A stretch of DNA of 64,000 nt from JAZDOK01 sp043798715 (GCA_043798715.1 JAZDOK010000100.1:186001-250000); one strand, 5' to 3'. Positions 33,204 to 42,453 are shown, counted from the stretch's first letter. A program made the numbers and translations. Notes: a model not told the origin generated them from the letters alone.

Positions 33204-33761
33204 ATGAGCGGGAACATGGAGCATCTATTTTTCCAGGACAGGATTGGAATTCTAAAGTGCGACATCACCCGGGTGGCGGCTGATGCGATCGTGAACGCCG
33301 CCAATCAAAGCCTGCTGGGCGGCGGAGGGGTGGACGGCGCCATCCACCGGGCGGCCGGACCGCAACTCCTCCTTGAGTGCCTGAAGCTTGGCGGCTGTCA
33401 TACCGGCGATGCGAAAATAACGAAGGGTTACAGGCTTCCGGCCGGCCATGTCATCCATACGGTCGGGCCCGTCTGGCACGGGGGGACCAAGGACGAGGCG
33501 AGCCTTCTTTCCTCCTGCTACCAAAGGTGCCTGGAGATCGCGCGGGAGCATCGTCTGAACAGCATCGCCTTCCCCTCCATTTCAACGGGGGTTTACAGGT
33601 ATCCCAAGGAGGATGCCTGCGGGATTGCCCTCAACACAACGCTGGAATTTGTAAAAGAAAACACCGTCCCCGAACGCATTTTATTTGTGCTCTTTTCAGA
33701 AGGGGACTTCGAGATCTACCTGAAACGCCTGGAGATCCTTGAATCCCCCAGTTCCCATTGA
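33204..33761 (+). CDS. Macrodomain protein (O-acetyl-ADP-ribose deacetylase type)
   Basis: A 185-aa macrodomain that binds or hydrolyses ADP-ribose derivatives. Motifs: ITRVAADAIVNAANQSLLGG with GGGVDGAIHRAAG, and SIAFPSISTGVYRYPKEDA. The ATG at 33204 is chosen because GGAGG (33192-33196) lies 7 bases upstream; an ORF start at 33153 lacks one. It lies 64 bases after the toxin gene; functional linkage is unproven. Confidence 0.92.
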   Translation: MSGNMEHLFFQDRIGILKCDITRVAADAIVNAANQSLLGGGGVDGAIHRAAGPQLLLECLKLGGCHTGDAKITKGYRLPAGHVIHTVGPVWHGGTKDEASLLSSCYQRCLEIAREHRLNSIAFPSISTGVYRYPKEDACGIALNTTLEFVKENTVPERILFVLFSEGDFEIYLKRLEILESPSSH

Positions 33762-33812
33762 TTCCGAAGAGAGGTAAATAATACTCGGGTTTCAGAATTT
33801 TGGGATGCGGCC

Positions 33813-34778
33813 TCAGGCAAGGAGCTTGCGCAGCTCCAGGATGACCAGGATTAAGAAGTGCATGGTGCACGAGGCGCCCAGGCCTCCTGTTTCGCGGGTG
33901 GCGCGCCCGAAGAACCAGCCCAGGAAAGTAAAGAGCAGGATCTTAATCCCTGACGCCGGCAACATTTGCGGCTGGAAGTGGATGAGACCGAAGAGCAGGG
34001 CCTGCAGCAGGTTTCCTCCCGCCTCTCCCCAGTAGGCTGAGAAAAGGGGGAGAAAGATGCCGCGGAAGATCGTCTCCTCAAAAAGGGCTACAAAGGCGGC
34101 ATAGAGCAAAATGGCCAGACCCAGGAGCGGCAGGGCGCCGCCCTGAATGTTGAAGATGCGCTCCCGGCAGATGGAGAAAATAAGGAAGATTAAGAAGATG
34201 CCTCCCAGCCAGAAAATAAAGCGCCCGATCACCGCCTTCCAGGGGAGCGGGTGCGGATACTTCAAAATATCCGTCCGGGCCTGCCAGTCGCCGAAGCGCA
34301 GGCGGTTTGCGAGGCAGTCCCCGGACTGCCAGAAAAAGAAACCGACCAGCGCGGCGAGCGGCACCACGCTGTAGAGCCTGTGCAGAAAAAAATAATCCAG
34401 GTGATCGAAGGCCGCCCGACAGGGGGATGCCTGGGGAAGAAGCGGTCCGAACTTGAAAGGGAAAGCTCTAAAGAGGAGCTCTGAGCCCAGATAGCCCAGA
34501 AAGAAGACCTGCACGAAGAGGAAAATCCTGGTATAGCGCTTAAGAGGCGGAATGGAAAAAAGAAAGAGCATCCAGAGAGCGTTTATCAGGATGGCTCGCC
34601 GAAAGGCCCCGAATACTTGAAAGTAAGTTAAACTTTTTAATTCCAGGATCTGCGCCCGGGGCGAGAACAGAAATATAAGGGCCACTCCCGAGAGGAGGAG
34701 CACGAGGAGGAGTCCCCAGGTTTCCCGGGAGATACCCTGGGCCTCAGTCCGGGATTTTTTGCTTTTTAAGGTAGTCAT
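33813..34778 (-). CDS. CPBP-family intramembrane metalloprotease
   Basis: A 321-aa integral membrane protein with about eight helices. The CAAX/Abi (CPBP) signature EETIFRGIFLPLF and the later FGLIHF supply the presumed Glu-Glu and His residues. The 5' end overlaps ctpA by 35 bases, so the two proteases are likely co-translated. Substrate unknown; roles in processing of lipids or peptides are known in the family. Confidence 0.88.
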   Translation of the reverse strand: MTTLKSKKSRTEAQGISRETWGLLLVLLLSGVALIFLFSPRAQILELKSLTYFQVFGAFRRAILINALWMLFLFSIPPLKRYTRIFLFVQVFFLGYLGSELLFRAFPFKFGPLLPQASPCRAAFDHLDYFFLHRLYSVVPLAALVGFFFWQSGDCLANRLRFGDWQARTDILKYPHPLPWKAVIGRFIFWLGGIFLIFLIFSICRERIFNIQGGALPLLGLAILLYAAFVALFEETIFRGIFLPLFSAYWGEAGGNLLQALLFGLIHFQPQMLPASGIKILLFTFLGWFFGRATRETGGLGASCTMHFLILVILELRKLLA

Positions 34779-36051
34779 AAGCTTTCATTAGAGGCCGATC
34801 TTCTCCGGGGGAGATGGAATCGGGGACCGAAATGTCGGGGGCCAGGCCCACACCGTTTAAGTTTTTTCCCAGGGGCGTGAGGTATTCCGCGGTGGTAATC
34901 TTGATAGCGGCTCCTCCCGTTAGCGAGAAGACGGTCTGCACCAGGCCCTTGCCGAAAGTTCGGCTCCCAACGAGGATCCCGGCCTTGTTCTCCGAAATGG
35001 CGGCGGCTATTACCTCGGCGGCGCTGGCGCTGCCGCCGTTCACAAGAACGACCAGGGGAAGGCCGAAGCGGAAGGGCCGCCGGGCATAGACCGGCTTTAC
35101 CTGGCCGCCCTTGCGGACCTTAATGAGAGTGCCGTCCGGAACGAAAAGACTGGCCACCCGCATCCCGCCCTCAAAATCTCCCCCCGGATTGTTCCTTAAG
35201 TCCAGGATGAACTTCCCGGCTCCCCGGCCTTTCAGCGAATCAAGCCCCTCCTGCACGCGCTCTTCGGTGCTGCGGTCCACCAGGGGAATGGAGATATAGC
35301 CGATTCCTCCCCGCATCATCCGGAAGGCCGGAGGAGGAAAACAAAGATTCTCCCTGGTGAGGCGGACGGCCTGCACACTATCCCCACGTCTTAATGTCAG
35401 AGACAGGGGCGTCCCGGCTGCGCCATCCAGGAGGCTCATAGCCTTTGAAAAATTCAGGCTCCTGACGTTCTTCCCATCGATGGCGACCATCTCATCGCCG
35501 GGGCGCAGGCCGGCTTTAAAAGCCGGGGTTCCCTGAATGGCCGCCACGATGAGGAGGCGCCCGTCCTTTATGGCCAGCTCCACTCCGATTCCGGGAAAGG
35601 AGCCCCCCGTGGTCTCATTCTCGAAATTTTTTCTCGAACGGGCGTCCAGAAAGACGGAGTAGGGATCCCCGAGCCCCTCGATAATTCCCCGGATGGCCGC
35701 CTCCCCCAGGCCTCCGGCCTCCTCGGGATATCTTTCGGCGAGAGCCGAAAAGCGAAAGGTGAAATTCTCCCAGGTGAGAGACCCTTCGCCCGGTGAGAGC
35801 AGGGTGTCCTTCCCCAGGCGAGGGTATGAGGCGGCCATCTCCCGGACAGCCCCCTTGAGGAGACTTTCCTCTTCGACGGGGCGATAATAATTTTTTTGCA
35901 CGAGCAGAAGGACCCTTCTGATATAGCCTGTAATGAGAAATGTGGACTCCCTCTCGCTGGAGAAGGAGGAAGATGGAAGAATCACCGCCAAAATAATACT
36001 AAGTAAGAGAAGGAGGAACCTGGATGGCTTTCTCGTAGTATAATATTTCAT
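34744..36051 (-). CDS. C-terminal processing serine protease (S41, CtpA-like)
   Basis: A 435-aa exported protease. The signal anchor is at residues 10-32. A PDZ domain lies around 150-225 (LRPGDEMVAIDGKNVRSL). The S41 catalytic domain has the nucleophile in NGGSASAAEV and the general-base Lys in GSRTFGKGLVQ. It cleaves C-termini of periplasmic proteins. No strong ribosome site precedes the ATG. It is divergent from the 36090 gene with a 38-base gap; a TATAAT at 36039-36044 inside this gene could serve that neighbour. Confidence 0.93.
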   Translation of the reverse strand: MKYYTTRKPSRFLLLLLSIILAVILPSSSFSSERESTFLITGYIRRVLLLVQKNYYRPVEEESLLKGAVREMAASYPRLGKDTLLSPGEGSLTWENFTFRFSALAERYPEEAGGLGEAAIRGIIEGLGDPYSVFLDARSRKNFENETTGGSFPGIGVELAIKDGRLLIVAAIQGTPAFKAGLRPGDEMVAIDGKNVRSLNFSKAMSLLDGAAGTPLSLTLRRGDSVQAVRLTRENLCFPPPAFRMMRGGIGYISIPLVDRSTEERVQEGLDSLKGRGAGKFILDLRNNPGGDFEGGMRVASLFVPDGTLIKVRKGGQVKPVYARRPFRFGLPLVVLVNGGSASAAEVIAAAISENKAGILVGSRTFGKGLVQTVFSLTGGAAIKITTAEYLTPLGKNLNGVGLAPDISVPDSISPGEDRPLMKAYDYLKKQKIPD

Positions 36052-36089
36052 GGTATGTCTCGCACTCTAAATTGAAGGAGGTCGCTTTC

Positions 36090-37952
36090 TTGGCCGTCAA
36101 ACGGATAAAATTCGTTTTCCCGCTGCTCCTGCTAACTCTTCTAATTGGTTTGTTTGTTTTCCTGCATCATCCTCCTCTCGGGGCTCAGAACCAGGTCCAG
36201 CCGGTTCCCGCGCCGCAGGGAAGTGTTCCCGCCCAGGCTAAGCCGGCCGCTCCGGCGCCGGTCCAACCAAAGAATCCGCCTCAGCCGCCGCCTGCTCTTC
36301 CGGGCCAGTCGGCTCCCCCGGCCCTTTCTCCCTCTCCGGCCAAAAGTCCCGGCGCCGGAGCGGTCAAGGCAGGCCCCACTCCAAAGATCAATTACGCTCC
36401 GGACATCATGAAAGAGTTTATGCTCATGGGGGCCAAGACCTTAAGTTACAAGGCTAATCTTATCATCAATGCCCCGGACGCCTCTTTTTTATCCTCGATT
36501 ATTCCCGAGAGCCGTTTCAGCGAGGTCCAGTTTCCCGTCACCGGGGAAGTCTCCTATAAAGGAGAGCGATTCAGTATCACTCTTCTCCTGGCCAAGGGCC
36601 AGAAGGTCGTCGTCACCAGCAATGACGGAACAAACCTGAACGTGGTTCATGTAGATCCGACGACCAAGACGGAGTCCTCAAGTCAGGTCTACCGGACCCC
36701 GCTTTCCGCTGTTCTTCCCTTCGTTCTTCGTCTCGCGGGCGCCGGAGAGACCTACAATCTCGGCCCTGCAGATAAGGCGGACGGCGCCCCCTGCAACATA
36801 ATCCTGGCCAAGAGCGCCCAGCGAGGGGATTACCGCCTATGGATGGATATCGACCGCAAGGTGCTTCGAAAGATGGAATACGTGAGTTCCAGCACCTTCA
36901 GGAAACTCACCGCAAAATACAGGGGGATCTCTTCCGAGGAGAACAAGGGATGGTTTTATTCCGGCGTGTCTGTCGAGGGCGAGGACGGGAAGGTCATATA
37001 TGATAGTGAAATCAGCGGACTTCAGTGGAATCCGGAAGCAGTCTCCGCGACGGGGGCTGTTTCAGAAAGCCAGGCTTCCGGCGGACGCCGTGTAAAAAAG
37101 CCGACTGGGCCTGTCCTGCCGCCACCACCTCCTCCTCCGCCCCGCGGAGCTGTTATTCTTCTTAAGCTCTTCATCTTTGTGATTGTCTGCGGCCTGGCTG
37201 TGCAGGGATACTTATTGTGGAAACAGCGAAGAGGTTCCAAACTCTCCGTTTCACCTCCCCGCTCCTCTTCCTCTTCGCCGGGCACCACGTCCTTTTTTGC
37301 GAAGGAGATCATGGTGGTGGAGCAGCCGGATTCAGCTTCCGTCAGCAGGGCACTCTCCAGCCTGGGCCAGGCGGCCGAGCATTATAACTCCGATGATTTT
37401 TCCCGGAACCTGGAATCAATCCGGACCGGTTCCGGTCAGGTGATTGACGCCAAGGGGGTCCTGTACAAGCCGCGCATCATCGTTGTCGGCCCCAATGCCT
37501 TCCCGCTGCTCAAGAGCCAGTTGACCCGCCTTCAGCTCTACATCAAGGAGGGGGGCAAGGTCATACTGCTCAACCACTCGCCCCAGGTGGCGGAGCAAAT
37601 GCCCTTCAAAGTCAAGTTCTACACCTTCAGCACCTGGGAGAAAAATCTCAGCTATACATCCCGGATAAATATCTGGCGCTCTCTCTCCGAGAAGGAAGTG
37701 GAGAGCGGAAGTTCCTTCATCACCCCGGCCTGCGTCTATCTTTCGGTTGACGGGAAAAAGGTGACGCAGGAGATTGTGTCCGTACGTCACGGCTCCACAC
37801 AGGTAGAGGGGACTGTCGTCGGCATTATCCCGGAGGGCAAGGGCGAGTGGATCCTGTGTCAGTACCGCCTGATCGAGGCAATGGAGAAGGGAGTAGGAGC
37901 CGCTGTCGCCAGGAACATCCTGAGGGATATTCTCGACTATGCCCGGATGTAG
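36090..37952 (+). CDS. Large envelope protein: LolA-like periplasmic part, membrane helix, GATase-like cytosolic domain
   Basis: Unrecognised 620-aa protein. A TTG start at 36090 is chosen because AAGGAGG (36075-36081) lies 8 bases upstream. Layout seen: N-terminal signal anchor (FPLLLLTLLIGLFVFL), then a Pro/Ala-rich linker (residues 33-95). A beta-rich region at about 105-320 recalls LolA/LppX-type lipoprotein carriers. A proline run follows, a second membrane helix at about 352-374, and a C-terminal domain (from about 450: PRIIVVGPNAFPLL...YIKEGGKVILLNHSP) resembling a class I glutamine amidotransferase-like fold without an obvious nucleophile. It overlaps the transglutaminase gene by 14 bases. 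Domain assignments are by eye. Confidence 0.7.
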   Translation: MAVKRIKFVFPLLLLTLLIGLFVFLHHPPLGAQNQVQPVPAPQGSVPAQAKPAAPAPVQPKNPPQPPPALPGQSAPPALSPSPAKSPGAGAVKAGPTPKINYAPDIMKEFMLMGAKTLSYKANLIINAPDASFLSSIIPESRFSEVQFPVTGEVSYKGERFSITLLLAKGQKVVVTSNDGTNLNVVHVDPTTKTESSSQVYRTPLSAVLPFVLRLAGAGETYNLGPADKADGAPCNIILAKSAQRGDYRLWMDIDRKVLRKMEYVSSSTFRKLTAKYRGISSEENKGWFYSGVSVEGEDGKVIYDSEISGLQWNPEAVSATGAVSESQASGGRRVKKPTGPVLPPPPPPPPRGAVILLKLFIFVIVCGLAVQGYLLWKQRRGSKLSVSPPRSSSSSPGTTSFFAKEIMVVEQPDSASVSRALSSLGQAAEHYNSDDFSRNLESIRTGSGQVIDAKGVLYKPRIIVVGPNAFPLLKSQLTRLQLYIKEGGKVILLNHSPQVAEQMPFKVKFYTFSTWEKNLSYTSRINIWRSLSEKEVESGSSFITPACVYLSVDGKKVTQEIVSVRHGSTQVEGTVVGIIPEGKGEWILCQYRLIEAMEKGVGAAVARNILRDILDYARM

Positions 37953-39714
37953 GCCGGGAAGGGCCAAAATCCAGGTTTTAGTTCTGTTTGTTGTTTTATT
38001 CGCTGCCCTCTTCGCTGTCCGCCTCCGCCCGGAGCAGAAGGAGGCAAATCCCTTATTCATCCTGGACGATCCGGCCCGATATTTTCTCGCCGAGAGGATC
38101 TCTCTGAAAAACACGGGAACTTCGCCTCTTTTGCTTGAGGCGAGCCTCTTCCTTCCTCCCGTCAGGACGCCATCTCAGGAGGCGGGCGTTACCGGCTTTT
38201 TTCCGCCACCTTCCCGCATCCTTCAGGATGAATGGGGAAACAGGGTAGCCGTCTGCTCCCTGCGCATCCCTCCGGGTGAAAGAAGGGAAATTGGGGCGAA
38301 TCTTTCCATCCGCACCTGGCGTCAGTGTCTCCGTCTCAGCTCGCCCCGGGAACTCCGGATGATGAAACTTCAGGCTTTGCCGGATTCTGAAAAAAAATAT
38401 CTGGGCGCTTTCCCCGGAATAGAGTCGGAGGCACCCGAGATTCGAAAAGCGGCCGCCGCCGCAACGGCGGTGGAAGAGGAGCCGACGCTTCAGGCGCTCC
38501 TTCTTTATGGATACATAGTGAAGAACTTTCGCTTCAATCTTCACCTTGCGCCCAAGACCGCTCTTTCAGCCTTAAGGAGCGGGGTGGTTCAGTGCGCCGA
38601 TGCGGCCCTTCTTTATGCGGCCCTCTGCCGTTCGAAGAAAATTCCGGCCCGGTATGTCGGCGGAATCCTCTACGAAAAAGACGAAAAGCGCCTGAGGCAG
38701 ACGCACGCCTGGAACATGGTCTGGACGACGGCGGGCGGCTGGTTTCCCGTTGATCCCACTACCGGGCGCCTCGACCGGAAGAATTATTTTCACTCCTTTG
38801 CCGAGCTCTCCAACCGATACATCCAGCTCTGGAGTACCTGGCTCGTCCCCCTTCGCCTCAATCTGGCCAGGGGGCAAGACCAAAAAAATATCAGGGTCTC
38901 GGCGAATTTTTCCATCACAAAGCTCACCGCAGCAGCAGAGTCCCGGGCGGCTCTGTCTTCCGACGCGGAGGCCCGGAATCTGGCACGACTTCTGCCGGCT
39001 TCGGGACACCCTCCCACATCCGTGCGCGCTCAGAAAGTTTTTGATTCCGTCCGCGTAAGGGTTCTGGAGGCCCGAAAGCTTAAGAAACTGGAAGCAATCG
39101 TTCCCATCCTGGAGAATCAATATAAAAACAATCCGGACCCTCTCAATACTTATGCCCTGGCCCTGGCCCGCATCCTTCTTAACCAGTATTCCCGCGGAGC
39201 CGCTCTCATTCAGGAACTCCTCGACAGGGGCCTGGATGCTCCTCCTGTCTTAAACACCCTGGGAAGCCTTTACCTGGAGACGAAGGCCTGGGGGGAAGCT
39301 GAAAAAGTCCTCATCTGTGCTCTTCAAAAGGATCCCTCCCGGAACCATACCTGGAAGAACCTGATTGATCTTTACATGCTTGAAGAATCGTGGGCGAAGC
39401 TGGAAGCGGCCGCCGGCCGGGCCTCGCAGTATTTCCCCCGGGAGGCTTTTTTCCCCGGAACGGAGGGCTATGCCATGATCCGCCTGGGGAATTGGCCCCA
39501 GGCGCGTGAAGCGCTCAAAAGGGCCGTAGAGCTCGATCCGAAGATGGGCTGGTATCACGCACTTTTAGGCTGGGCGCTTCTTAAGAGCGGCAATCAAACT
39601 GGCGGGCGGACGGAAATCATGATTGGACTCAGGTTGAAAACCGGTATTTCCCATCCGAAATTTTATCAGAAGATGCTTTTAGAAATGGATAAAACCCGCC
39701 CGTCCGTCCGGTGA
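37939..39714 (+). CDS. Membrane-anchored transglutaminase-like protein with C-terminal TPRs
   Basis: A 591-aa protein. N-terminal signal anchor at residues 10-25 (KIQVLVLFVVLFAALFAV). A transglutaminase-like (papain-fold) core has the triad C219 (VVQCADAALLYAALCR), H256 (THAWNMVW) and D272 (PVDPTTG). The C-terminal third (from about residue 385) has TPR-like helical pairs. Co-translated with the upstream envelope protein through a 14-base overlap. It may be a peptidase or amidase acting outside the membrane; substrate unknown. Confidence 0.82.
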   Translation: MPGCRPGRAKIQVLVLFVVLFAALFAVRLRPEQKEANPLFILDDPARYFLAERISLKNTGTSPLLLEASLFLPPVRTPSQEAGVTGFFPPPSRILQDEWGNRVAVCSLRIPPGERREIGANLSIRTWRQCLRLSSPRELRMMKLQALPDSEKKYLGAFPGIESEAPEIRKAAAAATAVEEEPTLQALLLYGYIVKNFRFNLHLAPKTALSALRSGVVQCADAALLYAALCRSKKIPARYVGGILYEKDEKRLRQTHAWNMVWTTAGGWFPVDPTTGRLDRKNYFHSFAELSNRYIQLWSTWLVPLRLNLARGQDQKNIRVSANFSITKLTAAAESRAALSSDAEARNLARLLPASGHPPTSVRAQKVFDSVRVRVLEARKLKKLEAIVPILENQYKNNPDPLNTYALALARILLNQYSRGAALIQELLDRGLDAPPVLNTLGSLYLETKAWGEAEKVLICALQKDPSRNHTWKNLIDLYMLEESWAKLEAAAGRASQYFPREAFFPGTEGYAMIRLGNWPQAREALKRAVELDPKMGWYHALLGWALLKSGNQTGGRTEIMIGLRLKTGISHPKFYQKMLLEMDKTRPSVR

Positions 39715-39891
39715 GAGACGATTTTAAGGCCTTACCAGAATGTTCAGAGACGACAAAACACTAAAGCAGCTGTGATATATAAAATCAAATAAAAGTTAAG
39801 CAATTTTCGACAATTAGCAGGAGAGGCGGAGGGAGAGGCGAAGGTAGTATTGGTGGATTTTCGGGTTTTTCACTTCTTCTGGAGGTGCCGC

Positions 39892-40446
39892 ATGCTGAGA
39901 CGAAGTATGTCCACGCTTTCCCTGCTTCTGACTTTAGGTTTTCTCATTGTTCTTTTTTCCGGCTGCGGAGGGGAAGCGGCAAAACAGACGCCACAATCCT
40001 CCTCCAGCCCCGGCCCGATCGGAAATCAGGTTGGAGATACGGCTCCCGATTTCAGCCTGAAAGATACCAACGGAAATACCATCTCGCTCTCTTCCCTGCG
40101 AGGGAAGGTGGTCTTTCTCAATATGTGGGATTCTTTCTGCGCGGCGTGCCAATATGAGATGCCGCAGTTACAGACAATAAATAACACGTATGGCGGTCAG
40201 GCTTTTAAGCTTCTTGCCATTAATCTTTCTGACGATCTGAGTACCATCCAGAATTATTTTTCTTTAAACAACTTCACTTTTACTACGCTCATCGGTCAGG
40301 GAACCGATATTTATTCCAAGTTCGGTATTGGATATGTTCCAACAAACTTCATTCTCGATAAGATCGGTGTCATCCGCTTACGAGAGGACGGAAGCAGCGG
40401 CGTGTCTTCCTGGAGCGCCATTATCAACCAGCTTCTTTCACAATAA
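39892..40446 (+). CDS. TlpA/ResA-like thioredoxin-fold lipoprotein
   Basis: A 184-aa lipoprotein from the ATG at 39892 (GGAGGTG just upstream). Lipobox LFSGC, Cys25. Redoxin domain with APDFSLKDTNGNTISLSSLRGK, the redox motif CAAC in WDSFCAACQYEMP, and the cis-Pro in YVPTNFILDK. It probably reduces disulfides or hemes in the envelope. AT-richer than its neighbours. It stands alone in a 177-base upstream gap that shows only purine-rich sequence, and is followed by a GC-rich hairpin. Confidence 0.9.
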   Translation: MLRRSMSTLSLLLTLGFLIVLFSGCGGEAAKQTPQSSSSPGPIGNQVGDTAPDFSLKDTNGNTISLSSLRGKVVFLNMWDSFCAACQYEMPQLQTINNTYGGQAFKLLAINLSDDLSTIQNYFSLNNFTFTTLIGQGTDIYSKFGIGYVPTNFILDKIGVIRLREDGSSGVSSWSAIINQLLSQ

Positions 40447-40489
40447 TGGCAAAGAGATTATTTGATAGAGCCTGTCTTGTTGTTATTTT

Positions 40490-40516
40490 CAGGGGCGGGT
40501 TTGAAACCCGCCCCTG
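40490..40516. repeat. GC-rich palindromic repeat, possible bidirectional terminator
   Basis: CAGGGGCGGGTTT / AAACCCGCCCCTG, a 13-bp perfect stem around a central G. It lies between convergent genes. Similar GGGGCGGGTTTGAAACCCGCCCC elements are dispersed in many environmental bacteria, so it is probably a mobile repeat family that also may terminate transcription. No U-run follows. Confidence 0.75.
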
Positions 40517-40547
40517 CTACGGAAATTCATCGCGAACGGGCCGAATC

Positions 40548-41084
40548 TCAGGCTGCGGGGGGCGGTTTTAAGGCCTTTGCCAGCGCCAGGCCGTACTGAT
40601 CGGCCATGGCCGCCTCCTTGGCGGTGAGGATGTTTCCGTCCTGATGGACGGAGGCGGCTATGTATTCGCCCCCGTTATCTTTGATGTCCTTTGATTCATA
40701 GAAGAGCCCCGTAGCCTTTTTGCCCTTTAGTATCCCGGAGCGGGCCAGGAGCATGGGAGTGTTGGCGATGGCCGCAATAAGGAGGCCCAGACGGTGCGCC
40801 TCCCGGATAAATTCCTGGACCGGCTCGAATTCCCAGTAATCCCGATAGCCGATGCCCGAGGCCAGGACGAGGGCGTCATAGTCTGAAATTTTGATCTCCT
40901 CCAGAGTGATATTTGGAATAACCTGGCCCCGGTTGAGACCGAAGATGGGAGTTTTCTTGGGGGCGGCCACGGTCACGGCGTGGCCGTTGCGCTCCAGGAT
41001 GGCTTTTGTCTTCTGGTATACCGCGTCATCAAAGCGTGCGGCCGGTAAGAGAAGCAACACTTTACTGCCATTATTTTTCGTCAA
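40548..41084 (-). CDS. DJ-1/PfpI-family protein lacking the usual nucleophile Cys
   Basis: A 178-aa protein with the class I glutamine amidotransferase-like fold (SDYDALVLASGIGYRDYW, LLIAAIANTPMLLARSGILKGKKAT). At the nucleophile elbow, where PfpI/DJ-1 members read AICHGP, this reads AIANTP, so the Cys is absent. ATAYESKDIKDNGGEYI-like sequence (here GLFYESKDIKDNGGEYI) marks the family. Catalytic activity is doubtful. It is 16 bases downstream of the aminotransferase gene stop region on the same strand, so probably co-transcribed. Confidence 0.85.
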   Translation of the reverse strand: MTKNNGSKVLLLLPAARFDDAVYQKTKAILERNGHAVTVAAPKKTPIFGLNRGQVIPNITLEEIKISDYDALVLASGIGYRDYWEFEPVQEFIREAHRLGLLIAAIANTPMLLARSGILKGKKATGLFYESKDIKDNGGEYIAASVHQDGNILTAKEAAMADQYGLALAKALKPPPAA

Positions 41085-41100
41085 AGTCAGGCCTCCTATT

Positions 41101-42453
41101 TCAAGCTTTCAGGGCCTTTTCGATCGCCCGGCTCAGGATGTCCAGCCCTAAATCCACTTCCTCCTTCGTTATTATGAAGGCCGGAGTGATGCGGATGGTG
41201 GACTCCCCGCAGGGAATCATGAGGAGGCCCATCTGGTAGCATTCCTCGATAATCCGGTTGCGCAAATCCGCTGCGGGTTCCCGCGAATTCTTGTCCTTCA
41301 CGAACTCCACCCCGATAAGCACTCCCAGGGTCCGCACGTCCCCGATGCACTCGTACTTATCCTTCATCTCCAGGAGCCTGTTCCGGAAATGCTCCCCGAT
41401 CTTGCGGACGTTTTCCAGAAGCTTCTGCTCCCGGATTATTTTCAGTGTGGCCAGAGAGGAAGCGCAGGAGAGAAGCTGGCCGCCGAAAGTATTGCTGTGC
41501 ATCCCCTGCCGCGGGAAATCGTATTCGGCCGGGAAAATGGTCGCCCCCATGGGCGCTCCGTTAGCCAGGCCCTTGGCCATGGCGATGATGTGCGGAATGA
41601 TGCCGAAATGTTCCGAGGCAAACCAATAGCCTGATTTGCCGAAGCAGTTCTGCACTTCGTCGGCGATGAGGAGAATGCCGTATTTCTCTGAGATCTCCCG
41701 GACAACCTGGTAAAATTCCTTCGGAGGAACGACGTAGCCTCCCTCGCCCTGCATCGGCTCAAAGATGATTCCGGCCACGTTCTCCGGGGGAACCTGGGTC
41801 TTGAAGTAGCGCTCCATGATCCTGGCGCAGTGAAGGTCGCAGGAGGGATATTCCATCTTGTACCAGCAGCGGTAGCAGTAGGCATAGGGAAGGCCGTAGG
41901 TGTTGCCCAGGGCGAAGGTGTAGTCGCGGCGGTGCACCGATTTGGAGGCGGTCGTCGCAAGAGAGCCGGCGGTGCGCCCGTGGAAGTCCCCCAGCCAGTG
42001 AATGATGATATTTTTTCCGGTGCCGACGCGGGCCACTTTGAGAGCGGCCTCAACAGCCTCGGTGCCGCTTGAGGAGAAGAAGACCTTTTTAGGGAAATCG
42101 CCCGGGGCCAGCTTCGTCAATTCTTCCGCAAGTTCCGCCTGGAGTGGATTGGGGAAGTCGGGGCTGTTGAAATAGAAGAGCTTCTGGAGCTGCTGCGTCG
42201 TCGCTTCGAGCCACTTCGGGTGGGAGTGGCCCAGAACGGCCACCATCCCGTTCGTCCAGTCCATCAGGGTGTTCCCGTCCACGTCTTTAAACCAGACCCC
42301 TTTTCCCTCGGCGGGAACCGCCGGAGTTTCCCAGCACTTGGTGCCGGTGGCCAGGAATTTCTTCTCCTTTTCGATGATCTTTGCCGCCTCGGGACCCGGG
42401 AGCGGGGTCTTTATTTCAATTTGTGGTTTTACGGCCGACTCAACATGAATCAT
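41101..42453 (-). CDS. Class III aminotransferase (4-aminobutyrate / amino-acid type)
   Basis: A 450-aa PLP enzyme. PLP lysine in HIIAMAKGLANGAPMGA; FSSSGTEAVEAALKVAR and the LLIADEVQ(N)CFGKSG segment are typical. A Cys-rich insertion YCYRCWYKMEYPSCDLHC resembles that of archaeal and thermophile GABA-aminotransferase-like enzymes and broad-specificity amino-acid racemases. Donor substrate not decidable. Unlike most relatives the sequence after ADEVQ is N rather than T/S. Lies upstream of the DJ-1-like gene. Confidence 0.9.
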   Translation of the reverse strand: MIHVESAVKPQIEIKTPLPGPEAAKIIEKEKKFLATGTKCWETPAVPAEGKGVWFKDVDGNTLMDWTNGMVAVLGHSHPKWLEATTQQLQKLFYFNSPDFPNPLQAELAEELTKLAPGDFPKKVFFSSSGTEAVEAALKVARVGTGKNIIIHWLGDFHGRTAGSLATTASKSVHRRDYTFALGNTYGLPYAYCYRCWYKMEYPSCDLHCARIMERYFKTQVPPENVAGIIFEPMQGEGGYVVPPKEFYQVVREISEKYGILLIADEVQNCFGKSGYWFASEHFGIIPHIIAMAKGLANGAPMGATIFPAEYDFPRQGMHSNTFGGQLLSCASSLATLKIIREQKLLENVRKIGEHFRNRLLEMKDKYECIGDVRTLGVLIGVEFVKDKNSREPAADLRNRIIEECYQMGLLMIPCGESTIRITPAFIITKEEVDLGLDILSRAIEKALKA

